Assembly: GCA_015143295.1 (NCBI GenBank)
Contig: JABCRI010001161.1
Span: 37,630 to 101,629 of the forward strand
Origin: Tetracentron sinense
Lineage: Eukaryota > Streptophyta > Magnoliopsida > Trochodendrales > Trochodendraceae
Direction of reading: 5' to 3'
DNA length: 64,000 bases
The translations under genes and the position numbers were made by a program. Below are positions 22,270 through 34,273 of the stretch, piece by piece. Numbering within the stretch: position 1 is the first letter of the stretch; each line of letters begins with the position of its first letter. The notes beneath the pieces are model-generated. The model worked only from the letters and a program-made list of their open reading frames with translations, was not told where the DNA came from and did not search any database.

Positions 22270-23749
22270 CTCTACAGACGCATGTGGTGCTGGAGTACCC
22301 TGACCTGCAACCTGTTGTGAAAAAATTGAATAAATAAATGAATGAATATCTAAATTTAAAAAATGATTATTTAATGCTTGTTAGTATATATACCTGCTGC
22401 CCCTGTAAGAACTGGTGGAACAACCGCTGCATTTCAGTGAGCTGAGTTTGTTGGGCCTCAATCCCTCCATGTGAGCTTTTTGGGCCTCAAGTTCATCCCT
22501 CAGTCTCTGGGTCTCGCCAGATGAGGAGCCTATAGTACCGGAATGGCTCGAAGATGACCCCCATAACCTGGTGGGAGTCGGGCCCAATCCACATCCACAT
22601 CCACGGATGCGTCCAGGAAGCTCAGGCCCCATGACCTGAGAGAACATCATTTCGGCCCATGCTATCTTGCCAGCCAACTGGTAACTGGCTGAGGAGGTCC
22701 TTCAACTTGTTCTGCAAACATTTTGAAACAATTACTATCTTGAATTCCAATTAAAGTATTATATGATATAATGAATATTTAAATTACTTACCATCGTTTC
22801 TCCCTCTTGAGAGTTGACTGGCAATCCATCCTTCTTAGTGTGGGTCTTTATCCAGACCTCAGCACGGTCCGGAGCTATCCCTGATGGACTCGCCAATCGC
22901 TATGACAGTGACAATAGTAGAACAACAAATTTTTAACCCATATGCATCAAATTGTTAAATAAATTATTAGAATTAAACCAAACATACCTCCTCCTCTCTG
23001 AATCTGACGAAGCTCTTTGAGCCCGCCGTATGAGGAATTTCCTGGGACTCGCGACTCGCTTTGCCCACTACCTTCCATTTCTACAATATTACATGTATAT
23101 ATCATATGAGATAAGAGATAATTGAAAACGGTATAAGCATAATTAACATTCAAATAAAATATACCTAGGCCTTATCGGTGTACAAGTAGTCAACGTATGT
23201 ATGTCATTGCTCCGAGGGAATATCAGAGGGGCACCGCTCATAGTTCATAGCAGGAGGGGCGTCAAAACCAATAACTTCTCTCCCCTTTTTGGACCTACCA
23301 TCCCGCCATTTCTTACCCAAAGACTTCAAAATGAAATCCTCTGCGATATGGGGGAAATCAAACCTCTCCTATAAAAACGTTGTTAAATTATTAATATATC
23401 AATTATTTACTTAAGTGTGTTTTAATAATAAATGACCTATTTATTTTGTTCTCACCCGTGTGACTTCCAAATTATGGGTTTTCTCGCCCTCACTCATCTT
23501 ATGCCAATTCCGGACATCGATGCGAAGTAAGTGGACATCTCATGCAATATTGCCCAAATACGACGCCAAAAGTTTAGCATTCTTACCCACAGGCTATGCA
23601 CTGTCATTTAATTTCACCTTCTTTCTCTCCCTTGCAGGCATCTTGTGTATTTCGATGCATTTTGATTTACCGCGTACCTTCCTCACGGCCACATCAGCAG
23701 ATGTGGAGGAGCTACCTGGATGAGATGGTGGCGTCTTTGTAGGATCCAT
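22270..23749 (-). pseudogene. CACTA-2 TNPA-like (Transposase_24) gene
   Basis: Start ATG at 23749-23747 (MDPTKTPPSHPGSSS). Exon parts read on the minus strand: KSKCIEIHKMPARERKKVKL; PVGKNAKLLASYLGNIA and RIDVRNWHKMSEGEKTH (about 23590-23457); FPHIAEDFILKSLGKKWRDG (about 23370-23220); SRESQEIPHTAGSKSFVRF (about 23080-22990); APDRAEVWIKTHTKKDGLP (about 22895-22800); and QVMGPELPGRIRG followed by a Gln/Glu-rich helical tail (22677-22381). This is the usual Transposase_24 gene of plant CACTA elements, whose product binds subterminal repeats. Small frame changes between segments (for example near 22680) and stops such as the one near 23530 suggest decay, though some breaks may be introns. It is more complete than its CACTA-1 counterpart. 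Confidence 0.75.
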
Positions 23750-23759
23750 CTGCAAAATA

Positions 23760-24179
23760 TTGATATTAGCTTCTGAGAGAAATGAAACATGAAAAAGAAT
23801 ATAAAGTAAAAAAAAAGATCTCATGGAACAATGAAATGAAAAGGAATATAAAGTACAAAATCATAAAATCTACATGATGATACAAGTCCTCAGTACAAAT
23901 TTTGATGAGGACTAGTTGGATCTGCACAGTCCCATGCCCCAACTCTAGTCCAAGTTAACATATTTATTTATTGTTTCCAAGTTCCAACTCTAGTCCAAGG
24001 ATCTTCCTGATGCCGTAGCAAGAGGTGTTTTGTCCAAATCTGAGAAAAGATCTTCCACAGGTTTCCCAAACTCTTTCTATATAGTCCGGCGAACCTGTGC
24101 AAACAGCAGCTGCAAGTTAGCACAAAGTATAGAATATCGATTTATTTTTTACACAAATTAGCAAAGTTTCTCATTTTCT
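23760..24179. other. Non-coding 5' flank of the CACTA-2 TNPA-like gene
   Basis: No ORF or repeat of note. By position it should contain promoter and leader of the TNPA-like gene. Confidence 0.4.
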
Positions 24180-24980
24180 GGGTTTAGAAACCCCATCACA
24201 GCCCTTGGAAATTGGGTCTAGCAAGCCCCCATGACAGTCGTCGAAAACTGGGTTTAGCAACCCCCATGTGCAGCCTGGTTTTAGGGTTAAAATGCCTTAA
24301 AAGTCTGAGTTTTTGAAACTCCTGAAAAAGGAAATTTTATAACCCCTGCACGGCAAGCTTTAGGCTTGAAATGTCTGAGTATTGTAACTACTAAAATCTG
24401 GGTTTTGTAATTTGTAATCCAATGCACAGCCTGAGCTTTAGGCTTGAAAAGGCCTTGAAACGTCTGAGTTTTGTAACTCTTAAAATCTGGATTTTATGCT
24501 TAAAAAACCTTGAATATTCTGAGCTTAAACAGACCCTGTGCAAAACAAATTTAGGCTTAAAAAATGAGTTTTGTAACTCTTGAAATCTGGGTTTTTTTAC
24601 CCCTGCACAGAGCCTAAGCTTTAGGCTTGAAAAAGACTTGAAAAGTCGAGTTTTGTAACTCCTAAAATCTTGGTTTTGTAAACCAAGGACAGCCTGAGCT
24701 TTACGATTGAAAAGGCCTTGAAATGTCTGAGTTTTGAAACTCTTACAATTTGGGTTTTATGCTTTAAAAAACTTGAAAATTATGTGCTTAAACAGCCCCT
24801 GCGTAATACAGATTTAGGATGCAAAAGCCTTAAATAAAACTGAGCTTAAACAGCCCTTGTAACAGTCTTTGAAACCAAGGTTTAACAACCCCTATAACAG
24901 TCTAAGCTTTAGGCTTGAGAAACCTTAAAAAATGGTTTTGAAGCTCTAATGCAGCCTAGATTTAGATTTAAAAACCTTAC
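24180..24980. repeat. Degenerate repeat array
   Basis: Irregularly spaced copies of GAGCTTTAGGCTTGAAAAGG followed by CTGAGTTTTGTAACTC and AATCTGGGTTTTGTAA (for example near 24354, 24431, 24611, 24697 and 24903). Spacing varies (about 77 to 206 bp), so this is an old, scrambled tandem array. No coding function seen. Confidence 0.65.
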
Positions 24981-25560
24981 GCATATATATATATAAGTAT
25001 TTATATATATAGGGAGATGTACTAATGAGCCACCGTCCATAAAGCCTTTAATGAGCGGACCCTCTAGAAAGAGAACACGTGGCAGCTTTTTTTGAATCCG
25101 ACCATTGGATGTTAAAGGTGGGTCCATCGAGAGACGCATGTCAAAAAAATCAGTCCGATCGGATGTGTTCGGTTCAATTAGACATAGTTTGTCAGCATTA
25201 ACCTCCTAGGGTTCACTAGACCCTTTCTATCTCGTACATCGCTTGAGTCTTTGCTAGTATAAAAATGAAAAACGTGTTCTATGATGACTGGCAGGCCCAT
25301 GATACTCAATCGTTTGATGAGCAATCAAAATGCATAGGACATACCCAACAGTTATGTACATTTAGGGGGTGGTTGTGCTCTGCTAGGATATACTTCCCAA
25401 TTAGGGTCAACTGAGGACATGAACATAAAACATTTTTCCTTACAAGAGAACATGAACAAGAAAAGGAATGAATGTTATCAATATAGAACATAAACATAAA
25501 AAAAGGGCACCAAAGACACATTTAAACAAACAAAATCTTATGCATTACATCAAAAAATAA
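24981..25560. other. Non-coding spacer downstream of the CACTA-2 transposase
   Basis: AT-rich, with a short TA run near 24980-25015. The small minus-strand ORFs here have no recognisable similarity. Confidence 0.45.
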
Positions 25561-28500
25561 TCATTCTGTTGCATCGCTATATTTTGATTCAACGTCATCG
25601 GCATCACTAGATTCGGAAAAAGGAGCCTGTTGTTGTAACACTTGGAGAGGAGAATCAAGAGTTGCTCCAGTAATCCCTAATCTCACCCAATCGACACCTC
25701 TGTCATCATCATGTTCATTGTCATCTAATTATTGGTCGTCGAAGGGCTCGTTCTCCCTGAATGCATTATTGTCCACAACAGATTCTTCATGCATGTCGAA
25801 GAAGTCTCTTGGTCTAGTCTTGATGACAACATGTCAATCTTCCTCCGTTGGATCTTGGATGTACGATACCTCCTCTGCCTGAGATGCCAACACATAGGGT
25901 TCATTCGACACCAAGTGTGCCGGAACCAAGCATGTGAATTTCACAAGCTTAAAACCAATGCATCGGTCTTTATTCTGCTACCCCGCGACTTCACATCAAC
26001 CCAATCACACTTAAACAATACCAATTTAAGGCTTTCAGAATACGTCAATTCGACTACGTCTGTTAAGCGACCGTAGTAGGTGATCTCTGTGACCTTGGGG
26101 GTTCTGTCCTTAGAAGTTGAATAGCTTGTAGTCGTTGCTGTGACCGCAACACCACTATTCTGACTTTTACGTCCTCGCACTCTATCCTTAGTACAAAACC
26201 GTTATCCATTTATGACGTAGCCCTAAAACTTTTTTGCGACTTTACGTGGATCATATACAAGACATGTAATCTCATCAGAAACCGGATTACTTGAATCTCG
26301 TAACCTTTGAACCTATTTCAAGACCAAATAGGATTAATATATATATATATATCAAAACATAACTAATGTGTTGTGCAGAATTCACAAGTTAAGACTTACA
26401 TAGCCCTTAAACCAATCAACAAACTCGGTGGTTTGCTTTTTTTGGATTTCGTGGGGGGGACATTCTAGGTCTTTGATTTATCATTTTAATTACATTCATG
26501 TGCTGCCTGCAAAAAATATCATTTTCCTATCATTGTAAGTAAACAAATAAAAAAATAAGTAAAGAACAAAATATATGATAATTATGTTCTTACTCTATAT
26601 ATTTTGTGACTTTATCATAGTTGAACAACACATAGCGATGTGCCTGCCGCTATTTTAAGTCACTTAAGATATATGGCTCTGCACCACCTATTACACTTTC
26701 ATCATCATTCCTCACCGGCCAGTTCAATCTCGATTCCATATTATTTAGATACCTTGAGCAGAATGTCATGCATTCTTCTGTCAAGTACCCTTCTGCAATG
26801 GAACCCTTTGGTCGAGCTCAATTGCGCAAATATGACTTCAGTGTATATAAGTACCTATGTGAATTGAATTTTGTTAAGACAAGGGAAATTCTCAGTAATA
26901 AGAAGTTTGAACACTACTATAAAATTATAATTGAATGCATACCTTTTGATAGGATACATCCACCGGTATTATACAGGTCCACTTAGTCTTGCCACTGCGG
27001 CTAGGTGTATAGGCAAGTGTACCATAACATCAAAGAAAGCCGACGGGAAACTTTTCACTAAATGGTAAAGCGTAAGCGCAATTTTTTCCTCTAACCGTCT
27101 CAAATCCTCCACTTGACAGACTTTGGAACATATACCAAGAAAGAAGTTGCTCAATTCAATTAGGACTGAAGTTACATTCTTCGGCAATGTCTTCCTCACA
27201 GCCAGTGGTAGGAATTATTGCATTATAACATGAAAGTTGTGACTCTTCAGTCCATAAATTTTACGCTCTCTGATATTGACATGTCTTGCAATATTTGACG
27301 AGTAACCATCTGGAACTTTCACACTGTTCAAAACTTTGCAAAACAACGTTCTCATTCTTGTCCATTGAAAAGCATACACGAGGCAGATAAACTTTGCTTC
27401 TGCCAGGCAGTAACTGAGGGTGAAGTGCATGCTGAATTCCCATTTCAACCAAGTCATTACGCGCTTTTAAACCATCCTTAGATTTTTCTTCCAAACCCAA
27501 CAAAGTCCCGAGCACATTATCACATACATTTTTCTCGATATGCATTACATCAAGGTTGTGCCTCAACAAATTGTGCTCCCAATATGGTAACTCGAAGAAT
27601 ATACTCCTGTTCTTCCAATTATACGGCATATCCTCATGGCCCGTCTGCCTTCGTCCTGTTTGCCCAGTCTGTTTCCCAAGGGAGAAAGGAATACCCTCCA
27701 ACTGATGCAACACATTGGACCCAGAGATTGTAGTTGGAGCATATCCGAACTCTGTAGTGCCATCGAAAGAGTTTCTATTCCTCCGAAACCTGTGATCCAG
27801 CTTTAAGAAACGACGGTGCCCTATATAACATTACTTCGTGCTCTTAGACAAGTGTTGGCTGCAAGTGTCCATGTGGTATAAAGGGCATGCGAACTTTCCT
27901 TTCGTGCTCCAACCTGACAACATGGCACACCCTGGAAAGTCGCTAATTATCCAAAGCAATGGTGCACGCATTACAAATGTCTCCTTCGACGCATCATAAG
28001 TTGTCAACCCATTCTCCTACAAGTCCTTCAACTCCTCGACTAGAGGCCTCATGTAAACATCAATTGCATTTCCTGGCCCGGAGGGACCGGGAATAAGCAA
28101 GGACAGAATGAAGTTCGGTTGCTTCATGCACATCCATGGTGGCAAGTTGTAGGGAATAAGAACCACGGGTCAGGTGCTGTGAGCAATACTCATCGTCCTA
28201 ATGGATTGAAGCCATCACTCACCAACCCAAGCCTAACATTGCGAGCATCTGAGACATTGCGAGCATCTGAGGCAAACAAATGATACTTTTTATCCAAATT
28301 ATCCCAAGCCAGTGAGTCTACAGGATGCCTTAGCATCCCATCCTTAGTTCGATCTTCATCATGTCATCTCATTTCAGTAGTAGTCTTAGACGACATGAAC
28401 AACCTTTGACGCAAAATCTTTGCCGGAGTTTTTTTCTTGTGTTTCGCTTGATCATCCCCTACCTTCCATCTTAATTCACCACACATGTTGCATGCTTGCT

Positions 28501-29242
28501 TGTTTGCAGACTCTTTCTAGTAAAGCATGCAATCATTGGGACATGCATAATTTTATCATAGTTAAGCCCCAAGTCTGACATCTCCTTTTTTGTCTGAAAG
28601 TAAGTATTTGGTAATGTTGACCCATTGGGGAGTACCTTCATCAACAACTCAAGCAACATGGTGAATGACTTATTGCTCTATCCACTAAAACAGTTAATGT
28701 GATATAATCTTACGATGAAAGACAACTTGGTGTGATTCGTACATGTTGGATACAAAGGCTGTCCAACATCCCTTATCAATTGCATCCCGACTACTGGTAG
28801 CCTCATCTTGGTTTGGGACTCCAAACACATCGTACACCATATCCTCCATCTCATTATGTCTGTCTTGCACATAAGGATTTTGAGGAACTTGGACAACGGG
28901 TGTGTGTTTCAATATGTCTTCCCCGTGATAAAACCAGATTTTAAAATTCAAGTCGAATCTATTACATATCATATGGTCAAACGCTATAAGTCTATCTTGA
29001 TAAACCACATTGTTGCATTTAGGACACAAACACTTTATACCGCCATTGTTATTAGTCGCTTCACGAGCTAATGCAAACTGTATAAACTGTTTTACCTCTT
29101 TTATATATTCATTTGACACCCTATGTAATACAAAAATTACATTAACAATTGCTTAGATACTAACAATACATCATTAATTTGGTGCTTCATAAAAAATTAT
29201 AGCCAAAGAGTACCTTAACATTCCAATCCAACTCTTATCCAT
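25561..29242 (-). pseudogene. CACTA-2 TNPD-type transposase, all domains present but frameshifted
   Basis: Start at 29242 (MDKSWIGML). A 29-bp first exon ends at 29214 (donor GTACTC) and joins the next at 29120 (acceptor ACATAG) in phase. Domains in order: Transpos_assoc with Cys pairs (IKCLCPKCNN); Transposase_21 (28659 down to about 27900) including LGLVSDGFNP; RHNLDVMHIEKNVCDN; DUF4218 (27199-26969); DUF4216 (26180-25941); and an acidic C-terminus ending TGA at 25563-25561. Breaks include a frameshift after NYDKI near 28550 and TGA for the Trp of the MRWH motif near 28363. An 18-bp in-frame tandem duplication lies next to the SDGF motif. Unlike CACTA-1 it keeps the central domain. Confidence 0.87.
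28236..28271 (-). repeat. 18-bp in-frame tandem duplication in the CACTA-2 transposase
   Basis: ACATTGCGAGCATCTGAG occurs twice back to back, duplicating the peptide SDARNV immediately before RLGLVSDGFNP of the central transposase domain. Confidence 0.9.
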
Positions 29243-29379
29243 GAGGTACAAGATTAGATTTATAAGTCCTTTGTTAGTTATTCTAAGAAATAACAAAAGT
29301 TTACCACATCAATAAGTTTTAATAAAACATGTGTCAAACTGACTTGACCATCTACACAAGCATATATATGCATGCATGC

Positions 29380-29880
29380 TTCCTATCATCATCAATTCCT
29401 TTTCTAACAGGTGGGGTGTTCCTATCCCATTCAAGAATGCGTAATCCCCAGAAGTCAATAGTTCAAGTGCTTTGTTCCATTTCAAGGAAATTTCAACAGC
29501 ATTTCTCTATGGTTCTCCAAGTACACGACTTAGACTAGGGGCAAGCATGCTACATTGTCTAAATATGTACCCAGAGAACAAGAGAAACAACTGTCAAAAT
29601 TTTCCTCAATTTGGACCAACCATGAGCAACTGACTATACTGGAGATTATGCATTCCCAAACTATCCAACGGGACAATTCAAGAATCATATACAGACAAAT
29701 ACACTTTATCACAAATAAGACTGAAAAGTTGTTAACCTGCATTTAACCCCACAAGAGAACTAAATGTCATAGTTTATAACTAATCCGTCTAAATAGGTGA
29801 TACAAGAAGTGCACTTATCACACAATGATTCTTGAACGGGAGATCAAAGGTTCAATGCATGCATGAGTATGAACTTAAGC
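29380..29880 (-). other. Conserved non-coding leader of CACTA-2
   Basis: Its reverse complement matches 5880-6300 of CACTA-1 in order and spacing, upstream of the MDKSW start codon. The sequence is not open in any shared frame. Confidence 0.7.
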
Positions 29881-32800
29881 CAAAATGGTCAATACTTAGT
29901 AAATAAACACCTTTAATTAGCAATTTAAACATTTAACATAGACCACGAGGTAGAAGTCATTCGATGACTAATACTCGCAACTATTTAGTACCTGTATGAA
30001 TTCCTATTTAGTAGTTGATAATGCACTGAATAGGCAATCTATAAATTATAATGCTCCAACATAAACATACACAAAGATCATAAGTCAACAAGATATAATC
30101 ATCCAAACTAACGTGTAGATATCCCTTTTTCCAAATGATAATGTAATTAATACATTATCACACTCCAACATATACATATGAATAAGCCAACACAGACATA
30201 ACAAAGTAAATAAACAGCCCTAAGCAGTTAAAACAGTTAGCATCTTCATAACGAATGCACATCCACGGTGACAAATACATTATCCCTTTAAGAAAGAAAA
30301 ATAAGGCATATTCAAGTTGTCACATTGAACTTTCGTTAACTACAATCAACTGCTACTGCAAGAAGTCTAATATCAACCAGGAATAAATGCAAAGAAGTTA
30401 TACTAGGGGAACATAACACACATCACACTATCACACTTAAAATAGGTTTTTAATAATCAAGTTGAGCATAAACTGGGTTGAATCAATTGGATCTCGACCC
30501 AAGCTATTGTATTCTAGAATCTAGCCAAGCTTTTTTAGCTTGGGTCCAGCTTGATTCAAGCCTGGCTTTAAACAGTTAAGCCGAGCTCGAGCTTCAGCTT
30601 GGCTCGAATACAAGCCTCAAGTTGACTTGGGGGTAGCACGCCTTTTATTTAATTTTTATTTTTGAGCAGTGATTAGCACCATGCATTAGACTATACAGTC
30701 TAATGCTATAGCCACATGTCTCTTTTGACACTCCTTTAGCTATAGTTAAGCTTTAGAAAATTAGAGCTAATATATATATTTAAAAGTAAGGTTAGATTGC
30801 TTAACCCAAGGAATGAGTGAATCTTAACTAAAATTGATGTGTGATAAAAATGGGCATGGACCAAGACTCTGCACATTAGATACTATATAGTCTAATGCTA
30901 AGCATTTCCCTTTTTTATTTTTGGAGTCATATCCTCTATGTTGATAACCGGATTTGGAAAATGATCACTTGTGGGGGGCTCCATAGCTATATTCATTCCA
31001 GAAAATTGCTAGGTTTGCATGTTAGTCTTTTGGGAAAATCCTCACGGTAGGAAGATTTTGGTTCCACCCTAAGTAGGGGTGGGTATCGAGTTGATCCTTT
31101 ATCGAGCTTTGACATTTTTTTGGGTGTCCAAGCTTTATTGGGTCTGTGTGTGTTAGCTGGCCTCTAAACCAAAAAATAAAATAAAAAATCTATAATTAAT
31201 AGAGACTATGAAGAGGAGCTCGATTTGAAGAGTTAACCAGAGCAAACCAAAAAGTGCCTTATGCTAACAGTAGTTTGGTAATTACAAAAATAAACTAAGA
31301 GTATTTATATAAAGTGGGAGGTCCTAGGTTCCATTTCCCACTTCCCCTTTGGGGCCAATCCTATCCAGTTTTTTGGATTTTCTTGGTGGGGCAGGTTGTG
31401 GGCTCTCGTCACACTCCCCGAGACTTAGTCCTGACCTCAAGGGTTGGGGACACCTAGAGTTATCAATTTTTTTTTCTGTAATTCTTAAAATATCCCTATC
31501 AAAGCTAATTTTTGTATTTGCTTATATGATCTCTTCAACCTGAGCTCTTGTTCATAGTTATTCTCATATTAATAACTACTAGTGGGTGGTAACGTGAGAG
31601 AGAGGGGAAGAGGAGAGAGACTGGGAAGAGGGATTCTAGTGAGAGAATTTTAAAAATTTTAACTTAAAAAGATGTGGAGTAGTGGGTTGAAACTACCTCA
31701 TAATACATGTCCCTACTTTTTCTCTTGAAAATTAAAAAGTAGTTACAACGTAGAGAGGGTGTGCCTCTTTGTTGAGAGACCAAGGAGGGATTTTTCTTCG
31801 TGACTAATACACGTGGCAATGATGTCTTAGGAGCTACTTTTCAATTGTCACTAGTAAGAAGCTCGTGCAATGCACTAAATTCCTAAAAAGAGAAAATATA
31901 AGTAATTATAGAAGAGACAACAAATTATATTTAAAAATTAAAACAGAGAGATATCCACATATTCTCCTGTTTTCCCCCTAACTCCAATATAAAAAAAAAG
32001 GCAAGTATTCTATAGGGTCACAATATTAATAAAGAGAAATAGAGTATCATGTATCACCCATCAATGCATATATACACAATTATACTGGGAAAATCTGATG
32101 TTAGGATCATAATATCACATATGTAGAATCTCTTACATGAAAAATCCCACCCAGAGCATGGCTTGCAATCCATACAATGAAATTCTACCTAAAGTAGACA
32201 CAGGAAGAATATTTAAATAATTTTGAATGTATACTACATCCAAACAACCATCTCATTAATATATTGTGAGCGAGGGGTGGGGATTTAGTACCAGCTAGGG
32301 TTCAAAATCGGAGGTTGGGAGGATATTGTTTTATAATCAAGATTTAAACTAATTCCATACTTTTAAAGGTAATAAAAATAAAAATAAAATAAAAAAGCAT
32401 GACCTTTTTAAGTGAAGCACCCTAACAGAACTGCAAAATTATTTATAAAAAATATACACAACAAAGGATGGAAATCATTCTACTAAATTAGAGGATTTGG
32501 CAAGCGATTACTTTGCAAAACAGTGCATCCAAGTTGGCCAAACCTGATTGATAATTGAAATTTCCAACAAATCTGTTTATGAATTCATTGACTGCTCAAT
32601 ATATTAACTAGAACGCAAATAAATCAACCAAAACAATCAAATTCAGATAAATAAGCACATATCAAAGACAAGCCATCTCGAAAAATTAAGGCTCCCAATT
32701 TGGAGTCTAAATCCAACAGCTTACCTTATGAGATTTTTTGAAGTGATGCGCGGAGCTTTGATTGCAGCACCAATCAAACTACTTCCAGTTATATAAATTC

Positions 32801-33477
32801 CCCTACAAGAATCGAACAAAAATGGAACTCTTAAAGGGGAAAATATTTTACCAATTCTAGAAAAGTTTCAGTACAAATTGAAAACAAAAGGGAATAATTG
32901 GGAGAGAAAACAGAAAAATTGAAAGCTCAGATCTAGAAAAGAAAAAAAAAGAAAGACATATTATGGAGGTGGTCTCAGCTCATAATAGAGGACTTGGCAA
33001 GCGACTTGCAAAAAGAGAGAGAAATGAGAATATTTAAGTTTTTTTTTTTAAAAAATAATTTAATGTATGCATAGGGCTATGTGATTTTGAACATAGAAGG
33101 CTGCATCTTTAGTTCAATATATAAATGCTCTGTGATTTGGATTTTTTTAATTGTTCTTTCAGTTTTGTAATTTCTTCCAACTTCCATCTCAAACAACCAT
33201 CATCTCCTTATCTTTTTCACACACACAAAAGCTAATTGAAGAGAAATTAAGGTCGAAGCTTAAATATTGAAGTGTCCCTAAAACTCTGAAATCATCACCT
33301 ACTAACCCGTTACCTGTTAAGCCTGAGATCATAGCCCATAAAAACCAAGAAAAAAAAATACTTAGATTTTTAATGCATGCTTTGACTGGTCTCACATGAA
33401 GAAATCCATGCAAAAAAAAAAATCATTGAAAAGAAGGAAAAAAATTCAATTTTCAATCTAAATGTTAGGGAGCTTGG
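29881..33477. other. Non-coding CACTA-2 interior between leader and captured gene
   Basis: AT-rich, no convincing ORF. It includes an AGCTTGG/GAGCTCGAGCTT-rich stretch at about 30520-30610 that looks like a MITE fragment, and a palindrome GCATTAGACTATACAGTCTAATGC (24 bases, about 30682-30705, given here only as half-sites GCATTAGACT and AGTCTAATGC) with a related copy near 30880. Confidence 0.4.
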
Positions 33478-33774
33478 ATGAAGAGGTTAAAGAGGAAGGG
33501 AGTGTTTTATTTCATAAAAAGAGCACATACCCTAAATGTGCTTATCCTGTCACCACAACATCAGAGTCATGGATTTGTAGCTTCTCTTCACAAAACTGCC
33601 CAATTTTTAAAGCACTGGAGACCACGCCATCATCTAGCCACTCAGATACAAGATATCAAAGCAAGAGAAGGACGAGATACGATCTCAAAATCCTTGATCA
33701 AGGCTCAAGTTCAAATCCATGATCTTCAAGGGGATGCTATTTTGCTTGGGGAAAATGAGTTAGTAGGCATCCAT
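33478..33774 (+). pseudogene. Captured NLR gene fragment, part 1 (end of coiled-coil domain to NB-ARC entry)
   Basis: The open plus-strand frame reads HGFVASLHKTAQFLKHW, RHHLATQIQDIKAR and ENELVGIH. This is the stretch linking the Rx-type coiled-coil domain to NB-ARC in RPM1-like plant resistance proteins (family form HxIATEIQDIKSRVxDI and a VGxxxPRExLIxWL linker). It stops at the target duplication of the copia element (33770-33774) and resumes in frame at 38970. It lies inside CACTA-2 on the strand opposite to the transposase genes, so I infer a host gene piece captured by the transposon. Similarity begins near 33549. Confidence 0.7.
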
Positions 33775-34194
33775 TAAAGAAAAATGAAGCCGTGAGAATT
33801 TGTTATGAAAAATACTGGAAGTGTTTGTATTGAATTTCAACGTGAACACTTAGGCTATACAAGTGAAGTATTTAAACACAATTACATTCAAATAAAAGAT
33901 CCCATGAAATCTGGTTGGTTCTGGTTTGACAGCTTGCTTGATAACAGAGAATCCCTCATTAGTAGAAGTTTGTTAGATCATCATACTGATTTTCCCTTAT
34001 TTGAAGGCTCGAGTGGATTATCATTTCGGTTTGAACTTGTTACCGTTAGACCTCCAAGATCACTCACTTCTCTCCACTGATTGAGGCTAGATTGTGAGAG
34101 TCTTCACCCTTTTTTCTCCAAGAATTTCGAGCATCCTTATCTCGATAGACTCTCACAGTTGTTAGACATGCCAAGCTGTGATATGTTGCTAATA
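33775..34194 (-). repeat. 3' LTR of the TA-ended copia
   Basis: Plus strand begins TAAAGAAAAATGAAGCC and ends GTTGCTAATA. It matches 38542-38964 with a few substitutions and short indels (for example CTCGATAG versus CTTTCCATAG). Confidence 0.93.
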
Positions 34195-34212
34195 CCCTCC
34201 CGCAAATTTTCC
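34195..34212 (-). other. Polypurine tract of the TA-ended copia
   Basis: On the minus strand AAAATTTGCGGGAGGG directly precedes the LTR start TATTAGCA. Confidence 0.7.
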
Positions 34213-34273
34213 GGGGCTGGAGGCAAAGTTTTATGCGGAAATAATGAAGAGCTGCTTTTGACATTGGTTTTGT

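Noticed and set aside
33805-34080. 91-codon ORF repeated at 38572-38865, looking like a duplicated small gene
   Set aside because: The two copies are the LTRs of the TA-ended copia; the ORF is incidental.
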